Shown here in pieces: positions 13,816-20,892 of a stretch of 24,834 nucleotides of DNA. Position numbers and translations under genes: made by a program. The notes under the pieces were generated by a model, which saw only the letters and a program-made list of their open reading frames with translations, was not told the DNA's origin and did no database searches. Origin of the DNA: a virus. The DNA lies in the IMG/VR virus record IMGVR_UViG_3300005288_000532, positions 1-24,834 of that record; one strand, given 5' to 3'. Every line of letters starts with the position of its first letter. The first letter of the stretch is position 1.

Positions 13816-13850
13816 GTGGCTCACCGGTGTTTGCACCACCGGTGAGCCAC
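13816..13850 (+). promoter_or_regulatory. 5'-leader stem-loop B (14-bp perfect stem)
   Basis: GTGGCTCACCGGTG (13816-13829) pairs perfectly with 13837-13850 around loop TTTGCAC. No T run follows on the plus strand, so it is not a forward terminator. It would form the extreme 5' end of the mRNA. Confidence 0.75.
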
Positions 13851-13885
13851 TAACCCTGAATCGCTCTAACCGATAGGAGGGCTCC

Positions 13886-14383
13886 ATGAATGGTACCCGC
13901 AACCGCACCGCACGACGCCCCAGTAAGCCGTTCGACATCCCTGCACGAGTAGCAGCCAGGGCCGCCGAACGGTTTTTTCTTGCAACTGACACGGGCTGCC
14001 ACATCAGCACCTACTCAGTGGGTAGCCACGGATACGCGCAGATCGGCTGGAACGATCCTGGCATTCGGCAGGTGGTCGGCGCTCACCGCGCCGCATGGGT
14101 CGACACCCATGGCCAGATTCCAGCCGGGATGACCATCGATCACACCTGCAAGGAGAAGCGCTGCGTCCGGGTCGATCACCTTCGGATGCTGGACAACTAC
14201 GAGAACGGCCGGCGAACCGACGGGCGGGACTGGCCGCTGGGGCAGTGCGCCAACGGCCACCCGAACTCCGAACTTGTCCTCGTCGGGAATGGGGCGAAGA
14301 CGCCGCGGCTCCGGTGCTCGAAGTGCCGGGCCGTCCACAGCGCCCGCTATGAGGCGAAGCGCAAGGCCCGCGCCGCCGCCTGA
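13886..14383 (+). CDS. HNH homing-type endonuclease
   Basis: A 165-aa protein. Residues about 48-108 form an HNH_3-type domain: GAHRAAWVDTHG (His67), IDHTCKEKRCVRVDHL (Asp85, His86, Cys88, Cys93, His98) and Asn104. The C-terminal part holds a second Cys/His set (CANGH ... CSKC, about 121-147) that probably binds zinc or DNA. Such enzymes are often mobile, cutting alleles that lack them. ATG at 13886 has AGGAGG five bases upstream. It stands alone with its own promoter element, leader hairpin and terminator, between ssb and the methyltransferase operon. Confidence 0.85.
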   Translation: MNGTRNRTARRPSKPFDIPARVAARAAERFFLATDTGCHISTYSVGSHGYAQIGWNDPGIRQVVGAHRAAWVDTHGQIPAGMTIDHTCKEKRCVRVDHLRMLDNYENGRRTDGRDWPLGQCANGHPNSELVLVGNGAKTPRLRCSKCRAVHSARYEAKRKARAAA

Positions 14384-14399
14384 CCCTCGCGTCACCCTG

Positions 14400-14433
14400 G
14401 GACCCGTTCGGCTTCGGCCGGGCGGGTCCTTTC
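14400..14433 (+). terminator. Intrinsic terminator after the HNH gene
   Basis: A 13-bp stem (14400-14412 with 14417-14429, two G-U pairs) with TTCG tetraloop, followed by TTTC. It is 17 bases past the stop. Confidence 0.8.
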
Positions 14434-14517
14434 GCGTATTGGGGATGACTAGGTAACTTGATCCAAGAAACGAGTACCGACACGCCAAATAAACACGTAG
14501 TCAGTGCGTAACTCTAG

Positions 14518-14532
14518 GGAACACTCGGGTAC
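14518..14532 (+). promoter_or_regulatory. GGAAC-N5-GGAAC element (one mismatch)
   Basis: GGAAC-ACTCG-GGTAC. A weak -10 (TGTACT, 14536-14541, or TACTCG, 14538-14543) follows. Upstream of stem-loop C and the methyltransferase-replication operon. Confidence 0.5.
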
Positions 14533-14558
14533 ACTTGTACTCGTAAGCAAACAAAAAG

Positions 14559-14588
14559 ACCCGCCGGTGCTGTAACACCTGACGGGCC
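14559..14588 (+). promoter_or_regulatory. 5'-leader stem-loop C
   Basis: CCCG...GGTG pairs with CACC...CGGG around loop CTGTAA (imperfect: one mismatch and one bulge). It is preceded by an A-rich run and followed by an unstructured stretch with AGGGG (14601) before the ATG at 14617. Same layout as stem-loops A and D. Confidence 0.55.
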
Positions 14589-14616
14589 CAACCATTACTA
14601 AGGGGAATGGTTCTGA

Positions 14617-14838
14617 ATGAACACTAACCGTAATTCCGTCGCGCCCGCAATAGCGGGGCCCGAAGATTCTCTCACCATCCTGCGTGACGTCTCTCACGTC
14701 TACGAGACGCTCAAGACGCTCCGCAAGCGGGCAGCCCGCGTCGCCCACGACGGCGGCGCCACGTACCAGGCACTCTCCGACGCCCTCGGCGTCAACCGCT
14801 CCAGCGCCTACAAGCTCGTCAACAAGGACGCAGCATGA
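14617..14838 (+). CDS. Small HTH DNA-binding protein
   Basis: A 73-aa protein whose C-terminal half is a helix-turn-helix (ATYQALSDALGVNRSSAYKLVN, about residues 48-69) after a basic helix (LKTLRKRAARVAHDGG). It is the first gene of the methylation-replication operon and overlaps the methyltransferase ATG by four bases. It could regulate this operon or act in DNA replication; the target is unknown. Confidence 0.75.
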   Translation: MNTNRNSVAPAIAGPEDSLTILRDVSHVYETLKTLRKRAARVAHDGGATYQALSDALGVNRSSAYKLVNKDAA

Positions 14839-16088
14839 GCGGCCTGACAGTCTCGGACTTCTTCTGCGGCGCCGGCGGATCCAGCTCCGGCATCATGCAA
14901 GTCCCCGGCCTCCACGTGAAGCTTGCACTGAACCACTGGGAACGCGCCATTGAGACGCACGGATACAACCACCCGGACACTGACCACGCCTGCGCCGACA
15001 TCGCGCACATCCGGCCGGAGTACACCCCCCGGACAAACCTGCTGTGGGCGTCCCCCGAGTGCACGAACTTCACGGTGGCCAAGGGCGTGAAGCGTGAGCA
15101 GTGGGACGGGCAAGACTCCCTCTTCACCGATGGGCTCCCTGACGAAGCCGCCCAGCGTTCCCGCGCCACTATGTACGACGTGCCCCGCTTCGCCGAAGTG
15201 CACCAGTACGAGGCCATCATGACCGAGAACGTCGTCGAGGTCACGGCCTGGAAGCCGTTCCGCGGCTGGCTGCAGTCCATGGGCGACCTCGGCTACGAGC
15301 ACAAGATCATCAGCCTCAACTCCATGCACGCCCAGGCGTTCGGGCCCGGCGCCCCACAGTCCCGTGACCGCGTCTACATCGTGTTCTGGCGCAAAGGCAA
15401 CAAGGCGCCGGACTTCGAGCGCCTCCGCCCGATGGCCGAGTGCGGGAAGCACGGCATGGTCCGCTGCATCCAGGCGTTCAAGGACCCCTCCAAGATCGTC
15501 GGGAAGTACCGGCAGCAGTACGTCTACCGGTGCCCGAACAGCAGCTGCCGCAACGCGGTCCTCGAGCCCGCAGTGAAGCCCGCGTCGGACGCGATCGACT
15601 GGAGCATCAAGGGCGCCCGTATCGGCGACCGGAAGAAGCCCTTGGCCGCGGCGACCATGCGGCAGATCGTGGAGGGCTTGAACCGCTACCCGCACGCGGC
15701 GAGCATCCTCACCCAGTTCTACGGCTCCCCGTCACCGAAGCCGACCACGGACCCGTACAGCACCTTCACCACCCGGGACCGGCACGGGCTCGTCGTCACC
15801 CTCCGATCGAATGCGGTGGCCACCCCGGCCAGCGAGAAGCCGTTCACGACGATCACGGCCGGCGGCAACCACCACGGGCTCATGACCTACACCGAGCAGG
15901 ACGTCGCCGATGTCGCGTTCCGGATGATCCAGCCGCACGAGCAGATGTGGGGCATGGACTTCCCGAAGGACTACACCATCCTGGGCACGATGAAGGAACG
16001 CACCATGCAGGCCGGGAACGCCGTCACTCCCCCGGCGGCACGCGACCTCGCGAGCATCGTATCGGAGTCACTGGCGGTGGCAGCATGA
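14835..16088 (+). CDS. DNA (cytosine-5) methyltransferase
   Basis: A 417-aa C5 methyltransferase. Motif I is DFFCGAGGSSSG (8-19, cofactor binding); motif IV is WASPECTNF with catalytic Cys76; motif VI is ENVVEV (131-136); motif VIII is QSRDRVYIVFW (175-185). The C-terminal motif X is QAGNAVTPPAARDLA (from 392). Motif IV has PEC instead of the usual PPC or PSC. The target-recognition region contains a small Cys motif (YRCPNSSCRN, 231-240) and two similar segments (PTTDPYSTFTTRDRHGLV and ASEKPFTTITAGGNHHGL). It methylates phage or host cytosines, probably for protection from restriction or for regulation. No cognate restriction gene is seen. ATGA overlaps on both sides. Confidence 0.92.
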   Translation: MSGLTVSDFFCGAGGSSSGIMQVPGLHVKLALNHWERAIETHGYNHPDTDHACADIAHIRPEYTPRTNLLWASPECTNFTVAKGVKREQWDGQDSLFTDGLPDEAAQRSRATMYDVPRFAEVHQYEAIMTENVVEVTAWKPFRGWLQSMGDLGYEHKIISLNSMHAQAFGPGAPQSRDRVYIVFWRKGNKAPDFERLRPMAECGKHGMVRCIQAFKDPSKIVGKYRQQYVYRCPNSSCRNAVLEPAVKPASDAIDWSIKGARIGDRKKPLAAATMRQIVEGLNRYPHAASILTQFYGSPSPKPTTDPYSTFTTRDRHGLVVTLRSNAVATPASEKPFTTITAGGNHHGLMTYTEQDVADVAFRMIQPHEQMWGMDFPKDYTILGTMKERTMQAGNAVTPPAARDLASIVSESLAVAA

Positions 16089-16585
16089 GCGGCGCTATGG
16101 GATCACATCAGTCCGCACGCATGGAGACAGACGTGTGGCTGACTCCTCCGCACATCGTGGACGCGCTTGGTCCGTTCGACTTGGACCCTTGTTCCCCCAT
16201 CGGGCGGCCATGGGACACGGCGGCGAAGCACTACACCGCAGAGGATGACGGGCTCAGTTTCGAGTGGGAGGGCCGCGTCTGGATGAACCCGCCGTACGGG
16301 GCGCAGGCCGCGACCTGGCTGGAACGCCTCGCAAAGCACAACGACGGTATCGCGCTCGTGTTCGCCCGGACCGAGACGCGCATGTTCTTCGACTGGGTGT
16401 GGCCGCACGCATCGGCCATGTTGTTCATCGAGGGCCGGCTGCACTTCCATCGCCCCGACGGCACTCGCGCCAAAGCCAACAGCGGCGCTCCGTCTGTGCT
16501 CATCGCGTACGGTGACACCGCCGCCCGCCGCCTCATCAACTCCGGGATTGCCGGCGCCCGCGTCGACCTTCGGAGGGCAGCGTAA
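16085..16585 (+). CDS. Phage DNA N6-adenine methyltransferase (Dam-type)
   Basis: A 166-aa protein of the phage N6-adenine methyltransferase family: TPPHIVDALGPFDLDPCS near residues 20-37 and the catalytic WMNPPYG (NPPY, 68-71), followed by IALVFARTET and MLFIEGRLHFHRPDG. Its length fits the family. It transfers methyl groups to adenine N6; with the C5 enzyme next to it, two kinds of base can be modified. ATG at 16085 by ATGA overlap. Its stop overlaps the next start (TAATG). Confidence 0.92.
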   Translation: MSGAMGSHQSARMETDVWLTPPHIVDALGPFDLDPCSPIGRPWDTAAKHYTAEDDGLSFEWEGRVWMNPPYGAQAATWLERLAKHNDGIALVFARTETRMFFDWVWPHASAMLFIEGRLHFHRPDGTRAKANSGAPSVLIAYGDTAARRLINSGIAGARVDLRRAA

Positions 16586-17001
16586 TGGCCTACGTCTACA
16601 GGGGCACCCAGCGGGACGTCACTCCGTCCATCGCGTTGGCTCCGGCGCCGGCGGTCATCGAAAAGCCCGTCCGAGGTAAGCCGGGTCCGAGGCCGAAGCC
16701 GCTCGTGTTCGACCCGTCTAAATGCGGGAGCCAGAAGGGCTACAAGCAGCACAGGCGCCATGGACAGGAGGCCTGCGTCGCGTGCAAGGCAGGAAACGCC
16801 GCCTACCACCGGGAGTGGACCAGGGCCCGGCAGGTCCCCAAGGCCGAGCGCCCCGTCGGTGTCTATGACCCGGAGTTCTGCGGCTCGCACAAGGGCTACA
16901 ACCGGCACCAGCGCCGCAACACCACGCCCTGCACCCCGTGCCGGGCCGGCCACAACGAACACATGCGCGAATACAAAGCTTCACGAAAGGCGGCCGCCTG
17001 A
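16585..17001 (+). CDS. Protein with two identical-spacing zinc modules
   Basis: A 138-aa basic protein built of two copies of a Cys/His module with exactly the same spacing, C-x8-H-x7-C-x2-C: Cys47, His56, Cys64, Cys67 and Cys99, His108, Cys116, Cys119. Each is preceded by DP-x2-CGS (K/E variants) and followed by a helix with HREW or MREY. It probably binds one zinc per module and may bind nucleic acid. The first 45 residues are Pro/Ala/Lys-rich and likely disordered. It sits directly before the replication initiator (TGATG overlap). Confidence 0.75.
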   Translation: MAYVYRGTQRDVTPSIALAPAPAVIEKPVRGKPGPRPKPLVFDPSKCGSQKGYKQHRRHGQEACVACKAGNAAYHREWTRARQVPKAERPVGVYDPEFCGSHKGYNRHQRRNTTPCTPCRAGHNEHMREYKASRKAAA

Positions 17002-17738
17002 TGCCGTGGTTCAAAGTAGATGACGGGTTCCATGGGCACCCGAAGGTTGTTGAGCTCTCCCTCGAATCCGTCGGGGTGTGGACGCTGGCGGGGTCGTGGT
17101 GCGCCGCGTACCTCACGGACGGGGAGATCGGCCTCAAGTCCATTCAGCGGCTCGGAGGCAGTCAGGAGCAGGCCATGGAGCTCGTCTACGCGGGCCTGTG
17201 GCTGGAGCCGGAGCCCGGGCTGTACCAGTTCAAGGACTGGGCGGATTACCAGCCGCTCAAGTCCGCTGTGGAGGCGGAAAGGGACGCGGCGCGGGATCGG
17301 ATGCAGAAGGTCCGGGCGCAGAAGAAGGGACGCAGCGGTTCGGAGAATGTTCGCCCGAACAACTCCGGAACGTTCGGAGGAACTTCGGAAGAAGTTCGCC
17401 TTACCCCGACCCATCCCATCCCGTCCCTTCCCATAACTACTACTCCCCCGCCTGACGGCGCGGCCGAGTTCGACCAGTGGTACTCGGCCTATCCGAGGAA
17501 GGTCGACAAGGGCCATGCCCGGACGGCGTTCAAGGCAGCCAGGAAAAAGGCAAGCCAAGACGTCCTCATGGCCGCCGTTCACCGCTTCGCCACCGAGTCC
17601 CGCGGGACTGATGCGAAGTACCTCGCCTACCCGGCCACCTGGCTGAACGGCGAGCGCTGGGAAGACACCGCACCGGCACAGACAGTCATCGCGGGCCCGT
17701 GGTCCAAGGACTTCCACAAGAACGGAACACACTCATGA
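17001..17738 (+). CDS. Replication initiator / replisome-organiser protein
   Basis: A 245-aa protein in three parts. Residues 1-100 form an N-terminal winged-helix-type domain (MPWFKVDDGFHGHPKV ... GLWLEPEPGLYQFKDW). Residues 105-153 are a low-complexity linker rich in Arg, Ser, Thr and Pro. Residues 156-222 form a C-terminal helical domain (FDQWYSAYPRKVDKGHARTA ... YPATWLNGERW) as in phage helicase-loading initiators. It would bind the origin and bring in the DnaB-type helicase encoded next (ATGA overlap). GAAAGG precedes the ATG by ten bases. As in lambda O, the DNA coding the linker carries repeats that may be the origin itself. Confidence 0.82.
   Translation: MPWFKVDDGFHGHPKVVELSLESVGVWTLAGSWCAAYLTDGEIGLKSIQRLGGSQEQAMELVYAGLWLEPEPGLYQFKDWADYQPLKSAVEAERDAARDRMQKVRAQKKGRSGSENVRPNNSGTFGGTSEEVRLTPTHPIPSLPITTTPPPDGAAEFDQWYSAYPRKVDKGHARTAFKAARKKASQDVLMAAVHRFATESRGTDAKYLAYPATWLNGERWEDTAPAQTVIAGPWSKDFHKNGTHS
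17337..17434. other. Candidate replication origin inside the initiator gene
   Basis: From 17337 to 17400 the motif TTCGGA recurs at 17339, 17373 and 17384. CCGAAC (17355-17360) and GTTCGG (17372-17377) form an inverted repeat around TCCGGA, and a 15-mer at 17341-17355 recurs with 12 matches at 17386-17400. From 17404 to 17434 follow six C-tracts separated by two bases each, including five tandem CCCNT pentamers. The minus strand therefore has six G-tracts with 2-nt loops, a strong G-quadruplex motif. It lies in the linker-coding region of the initiator. Confidence 0.5.
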
Positions 17739-19039
17739 ATGACACGATGGCACCCCCGCAGGACGTCGAGGCGGAACGCTCCACCCTCGGCGCGATGATG
17801 CTCTCCCGCGAGGTCATCCAGGACGTCACGGACCTCGTCACGGGCCCGGACTTCTACCGGCCGGCGCACGAGACAATCTTCCGGACCATCCTCGAGCTGC
17901 ACGGCCGGCACGAACCGGTGGATGTGGTGACCGTGTCCAATGCCCTCTCCCGCGACGGGGACGTGGAGAGGGTGGGCGGCATCGCGTACCTGCACGATCT
18001 CGCCCAGGGCTGCCCCACGCCGTCCGCGGGAGGGTATTACGCGGGCATCGTGGCGCGGCAGGCGGTCCGCCGGCGGCTGCTGTCCGCGGCGCACAAGATC
18101 GGGCAGCTCGCGCACCAGCCCGGGGACGAGTCGGAGCTCGTGGAGTTCGCCCGGAAGGAGGTCGATTCGACCTCCAAGGCGACGACGTCGACGGTGCAGT
18201 CCTTCGGCGAAACGATCGACACCATGCTCGGGCTGCTGGATGAGAAGCCGGACTACATCCCCACCCCGTGGAACGCCGTGAACGAGATCATCGGCGGCCT
18301 CCGCCCCGGTGGCCTGTACGTCGTCGGCGCCCGCCCCTCAGTCGGCAAGTCGGTGGTTGCCCTGCAGCTGGCCAAGGCCATGACGGCGCGGGGCGCGGTC
18401 GCGTTCTCCTCGCTGGAAATGTCCGAGGCCGACGTGCAGATGCGCGCCGTGTCCGCGGACCTCCGGATCAACCTGAAGAACCTGATCGAGAGGGACCTGA
18501 CGGCCGGGGACTGGGAGAAGATCCGCGGCCGCCGCGCCGCCTGGGAGCACGTGCCGCTGTTCGTGGATGACAACTCCGGGGTGACCATCACGGACATCAA
18601 ACGCTTCGCCCGATCCGTGAACCGCCGCAAGCCCCTCGCCGGGCTCGTCGTCGACTACCTGCAGCTCATGTCTCAGCCGCCCGGGGATAACCGTCCCCGG
18701 CACGAGTTCGTCTCGGACATGTCCCGGCAACTGAAGATCCTGGCCATGGAGATGCGGATCCCCGTCGTGGCCCTGTCCCAGCTCAACCGTGGCTCGACTC
18801 AGCGGGAGGACAAGATGCCCACGATCTCGGACCTTCGGGAGTCGGGGTCGATCGAGCAGGACGCCGACGTCGTGATCCTGTTGCACCGGGAGATCATGGG
18901 CGAGAAGCGCGGGGACCTGGCGATGCTGGTCGCGAAGAACCGCAACGGCGCGACCGACGTCGCGAATCTCGTATTTTGGGGACACTACTCGTCCGCCTAC
19001 GACATCGGGACCATGCCCCGGACGATGGCGGCAGCATGA
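17735..19039 (+). CDS. dnaB: DnaB-type replicative helicase
   Basis: A 434-aa helicase. Residues 8-110 form the DnaB N-terminal domain (PPQDVEAERSTLGAMMLS ... PVDVVTVSNALSRDG). A linker follows, then the RecA-like core with Walker A GARPSVGKS (198-206), Walker B GLVVDYLQLM (303-312), VVALSQLNRG and ESGSIEQDADVVILLHRE. Length is close to bacterial DnaB. It unwinds DNA at the fork as a hexamer, probably loaded by the initiator encoded upstream. ATG at 17735 by ATGA overlap. No intein is present. Confidence 0.96.
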   Translation: MNDTMAPPQDVEAERSTLGAMMLSREVIQDVTDLVTGPDFYRPAHETIFRTILELHGRHEPVDVVTVSNALSRDGDVERVGGIAYLHDLAQGCPTPSAGGYYAGIVARQAVRRRLLSAAHKIGQLAHQPGDESELVEFARKEVDSTSKATTSTVQSFGETIDTMLGLLDEKPDYIPTPWNAVNEIIGGLRPGGLYVVGARPSVGKSVVALQLAKAMTARGAVAFSSLEMSEADVQMRAVSADLRINLKNLIERDLTAGDWEKIRGRRAAWEHVPLFVDDNSGVTITDIKRFARSVNRRKPLAGLVVDYLQLMSQPPGDNRPRHEFVSDMSRQLKILAMEMRIPVVALSQLNRGSTQREDKMPTISDLRESGSIEQDADVVILLHREIMGEKRGDLAMLVAKNRNGATDVANLVFWGHYSSAYDIGTMPRTMAAA

Positions 19040-19518
19040 GCAACGTCCGAGACATGACGCCGGCGCAAGTCGCCCGGTTCTGGGGCAAGGGAACGCCTGA
19101 TGGGGATTGTCTGGTCTGGTCCGGCTACCGGACCGCAAAGGGCTACGGCAAGGTCAACATCCGCGGCGTGGCTATGCGCGCTCACCGGGTCGCCTACGAA
19201 CTCGCCTACGGGGAGATCCAAGGCGGCGGGCAAGTAGACCATAGGTGCCATAACCCGTCTTGCATTTCGGCGGCACACCTCCGCCTGACGACCCAGAAGC
19301 AGAACCAGGAGAACCGCCGCGGACCCGTTCGGAGCAACCGCTCGGGAGCCCGCGGCGTCGTCCAGCACTCCGGCCGGTGGGTCGCACGGGTCGGCCACAA
19401 CGGGAAGCAGATCCACTTGGGAATGTTCGGCACGGTCGAGGAAGCCGAGGCTGCCGCCCTGGCCAAGCGCCTCGAACTGTTCACTCACAACGATGCGGAT
19501 CGGGAGGCCGCCGCGTGA
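19036..19518 (+). CDS. HNH endonuclease with AP2-like domain
   Basis: A 160-aa protein. Residues 20-93 form an HNH_3-type domain: AHRVAYELAYG (His50), VDHRCHNPSCISAAHL (Asp68, His69, Cys71, Cys76, His81) and Asn90. Residues 103-150 match an AP2-like DNA-binding fold (GARGVVQHSGRWVARV ... HLGMFGTVEEAEAAA). This combination is typical of phage homing endonucleases. It overlaps the helicase stop (ATGA) and the RusA-like start (GTGA), so it is inserted without its own expression signals. Confidence 0.88.
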   Translation: MSNVRDMTPAQVARFWGKGTPDGDCLVWSGYRTAKGYGKVNIRGVAMRAHRVAYELAYGEIQGGGQVDHRCHNPSCISAAHLRLTTQKQNQENRRGPVRSNRSGARGVVQHSGRWVARVGHNGKQIHLGMFGTVEEAEAAALAKRLELFTHNDADREAAA

Positions 19519-19934
19519 GGGAGTGGGTGATTGACCTGCCGTGGGCGACTCCACCGGTGAAGCCGAACGGCGGGTATTCGAACCGGTACGCGCACTCGGC
19601 GAAGGTCGCGCAGGCCCGGCAGGTCATGGGCCTGCTGGGCCGGGCGGCCGGCATCCCTCCCCTGGCCCGGTGCGAGGTGTTGCTGACCTGGCATGTCGGG
19701 GACCGGATCGCCCGGGACGCGGACAACCTTGTGTGGACGTTGAAGCCGCTGTGTGACGCTCTATCGTCCGGGAAGAAGCACACGGACCACCCGATCGTCC
19801 GGGACGATACGCCGGAGTTCATGGTGAAGCCGATGCCGGTGGTGGAGTTCGTGAAGGGCCAGAGGAAGCGCCTGAGTGTGCGGGTGCGGGAACTGGACAC
19901 GCCGGAGATAGTGCCCGACTTTATGGAACACTAG
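19515..19934 (+). CDS. RusA-like Holliday junction resolvase
   Basis: A 139-aa protein from GTG at 19515. It starts with LPWATPPVKPN (the N-terminal strand of RusA) and contains RDADNLVWTLKPLCDAL (Asp68, Asp70, Lys77, Asp81) and VRDDTPEF (Asp97, Asp98), the acidic and Lys residues of the RusA metal site. RusA enzymes cut four-way junctions from recombination, helping resolve replicated phage DNA before packaging. It ends the replication operon; the last codons contain the beginning of the next control element. Confidence 0.88.
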   Translation: MREWVIDLPWATPPVKPNGGYSNRYAHSAKVAQARQVMGLLGRAAGIPPLARCEVLLTWHVGDRIARDADNLVWTLKPLCDALSSGKKHTDHPIVRDDTPEFMVKPMPVVEFVKGQRKRLSVRVRELDTPEIVPDFMEH

Positions 19935-19939
19935 GGAAC
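19925..19939 (+). promoter_or_regulatory. GGAAC-N5-GGAAC element with -10 box
   Basis: GGAAC-ACTAG-GGAAC, identical over 15 bases to 23874-23888, with TAGGAT (19948-19953) as possible -10. The first half-site overlaps the end of the RusA-like gene. Confidence 0.65.
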
Positions 19940-19970
19940 TTTTGATGTAGGATTGAGGAACAAAGAAGAA

Positions 19971-20000
19971 GCCCCGGCGATGCGATCAACATCCCGGGGC
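19971..20000 (+). promoter_or_regulatory. 5'-leader stem-loop D
   Basis: GCCCCGG-C-GATG (19971-19982) pairs with 19990-20000 (11 pairs, one bulged C) around loop CGATCAA. An A/G-rich run precedes it; no T run follows. GGAAGG (20006-20011) is a likely ribosome binding site for the ATG at 20023. Confidence 0.65.
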
Positions 20001-20022
20001 CTGACGGAAGGTAAGTTCCGCA

Positions 20023-20211
20023 ATGCCAAGTGTAGCAATCCCTGAGCTGGAGGCGCCGAAGCTGTACCGCTCACTCATCAAGGCCCGCCGTGACGCTGAG
20101 TCCGCCGACGCCAAGCTGGCCCAGTCCGCATCAGAAGCGGCCGAGGCCCGCGCCCATGTTGAAACCCTCGAAGCCGAGTACCGCGCCGTGAAGCGGGAGT
20201 GTGTCCAGTGA
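20023..20211 (+). CDS. Small coiled-coil protein
   Basis: A 62-aa protein, nearly all helical, with heptad-like spacing and Ala/Glu/Arg-rich sequence from about residue 12 to 58. It is the first gene of the 20023-22750 cluster, behind a GGAAC-element promoter and leader stem-loop. Its stop is coupled (GTGA) to the next gene. Function unknown. Confidence 0.65.
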   Translation: MPSVAIPELEAPKLYRSLIKARRDAESADAKLAQSASEAAEARAHVETLEAEYRAVKRECVQ

Positions 20212-20366
20212 GCGGCCGCCAGCAGGCCCGGAACGCCTTGTTCGCCGCCGCCCTCCAAGCCCCTCAGCACCGGGACTACCCGAACCACGCCGCCTACGCG
20301 CAGGCGTTCGAGGCGTACCAGGCCGGGACCATGCAGCCCCTCCGCGAAAAGCTGGCCGCAGCATGA
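20208..20366 (+). CDS. Small hypothetical protein
   Basis: A 52-aa product from GTG at 20208, joined by GTGA to the gene before and ATGA to the gene after. It is Ala/Gln/Tyr-rich and helical (NHAAYAQAFEAYQAGT). Length and coupling support it as a real gene. Not recognised. Confidence 0.55.
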   Translation: MSGRQQARNALFAAALQAPQHRDYPNHAAYAQAFEAYQAGTMQPLREKLAAA

Positions 20367-20797
20367 GCGCCTTCACGCTGGGCCAGCGCGTCCGCTATTC
20401 CGACCGGCTGGTTCGGGTGAGCATCCACCTCAACGGACCGCGCTCGGAGGACCTGCTGCAATCCGCGCTGGATCTCATGAGCATCCCGCGCAGCCGAGGC
20501 AGAACCACGCATCGGGGGCTCGACTGGAAGCTGTGGGTGCCGGAGTCATTCGCCCGGGAACACCTCCATCAGGGCCTGTCGATGATCCAGTTCTCCCGGT
20601 CCCCCGCATCGGGGGAAGGGTTCATCACCCAGCGTGCCACTCTCCAGCAGGGCGGCACGTCGATCGAAGGCTATGACGAGCCCGCCGTATGGCTGGATCA
20701 CGGCACCACCCGCGCCTACAAGGTCGCCTTCGACATCAACCGCAAGCCCGTCCACGTACTGCCCGAGCACATCACCGCAATCGAGGCCACGGCGTGA
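20363..20797 (+). CDS. Hypothetical protein
   Basis: A 144-aa protein from ATG at 20363 (ATGA overlap). It appears mostly beta in character: an SH3-like opening (FTLGQRVRYSDRLVRV) and a C-terminal part with YKVAFDINRKPVHVLPEHI that also resembles small barrel domains. No catalytic motif is recognised. It is coupled to the next tiny frame by GTGA. Confidence 0.65.
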   Translation: MSAFTLGQRVRYSDRLVRVSIHLNGPRSEDLLQSALDLMSIPRSRGRTTHRGLDWKLWVPESFAREHLHQGLSMIQFSRSPASGEGFITQRATLQQGGTSIEGYDEPAVWLDHGTTRAYKVAFDINRKPVHVLPEHITAIEATA

Positions 20798-20892
20798 GGG
20801 CGGCACGGTGGACGTTCCGCCGCCGCCTCGCCTGCATCTTCGGTGAGCAACTGACCCCCGGCCGGCACCTGCAATGGCGGGTGAGGGCATGA
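20794..20892 (+). CDS. Tiny basic open frame
   Basis: A 32-aa frame from GTG at 20794 with a GTGA overlap before and an ATGA overlap after. It is Arg-rich (WTFRRRLACIFGEQ). It may be a real micro-gene or only a coupling frame that carries ribosomes to the next start. Confidence is low. Confidence 0.35.
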   Translation: MRAARWTFRRRLACIFGEQLTPGRHLQWRVRA

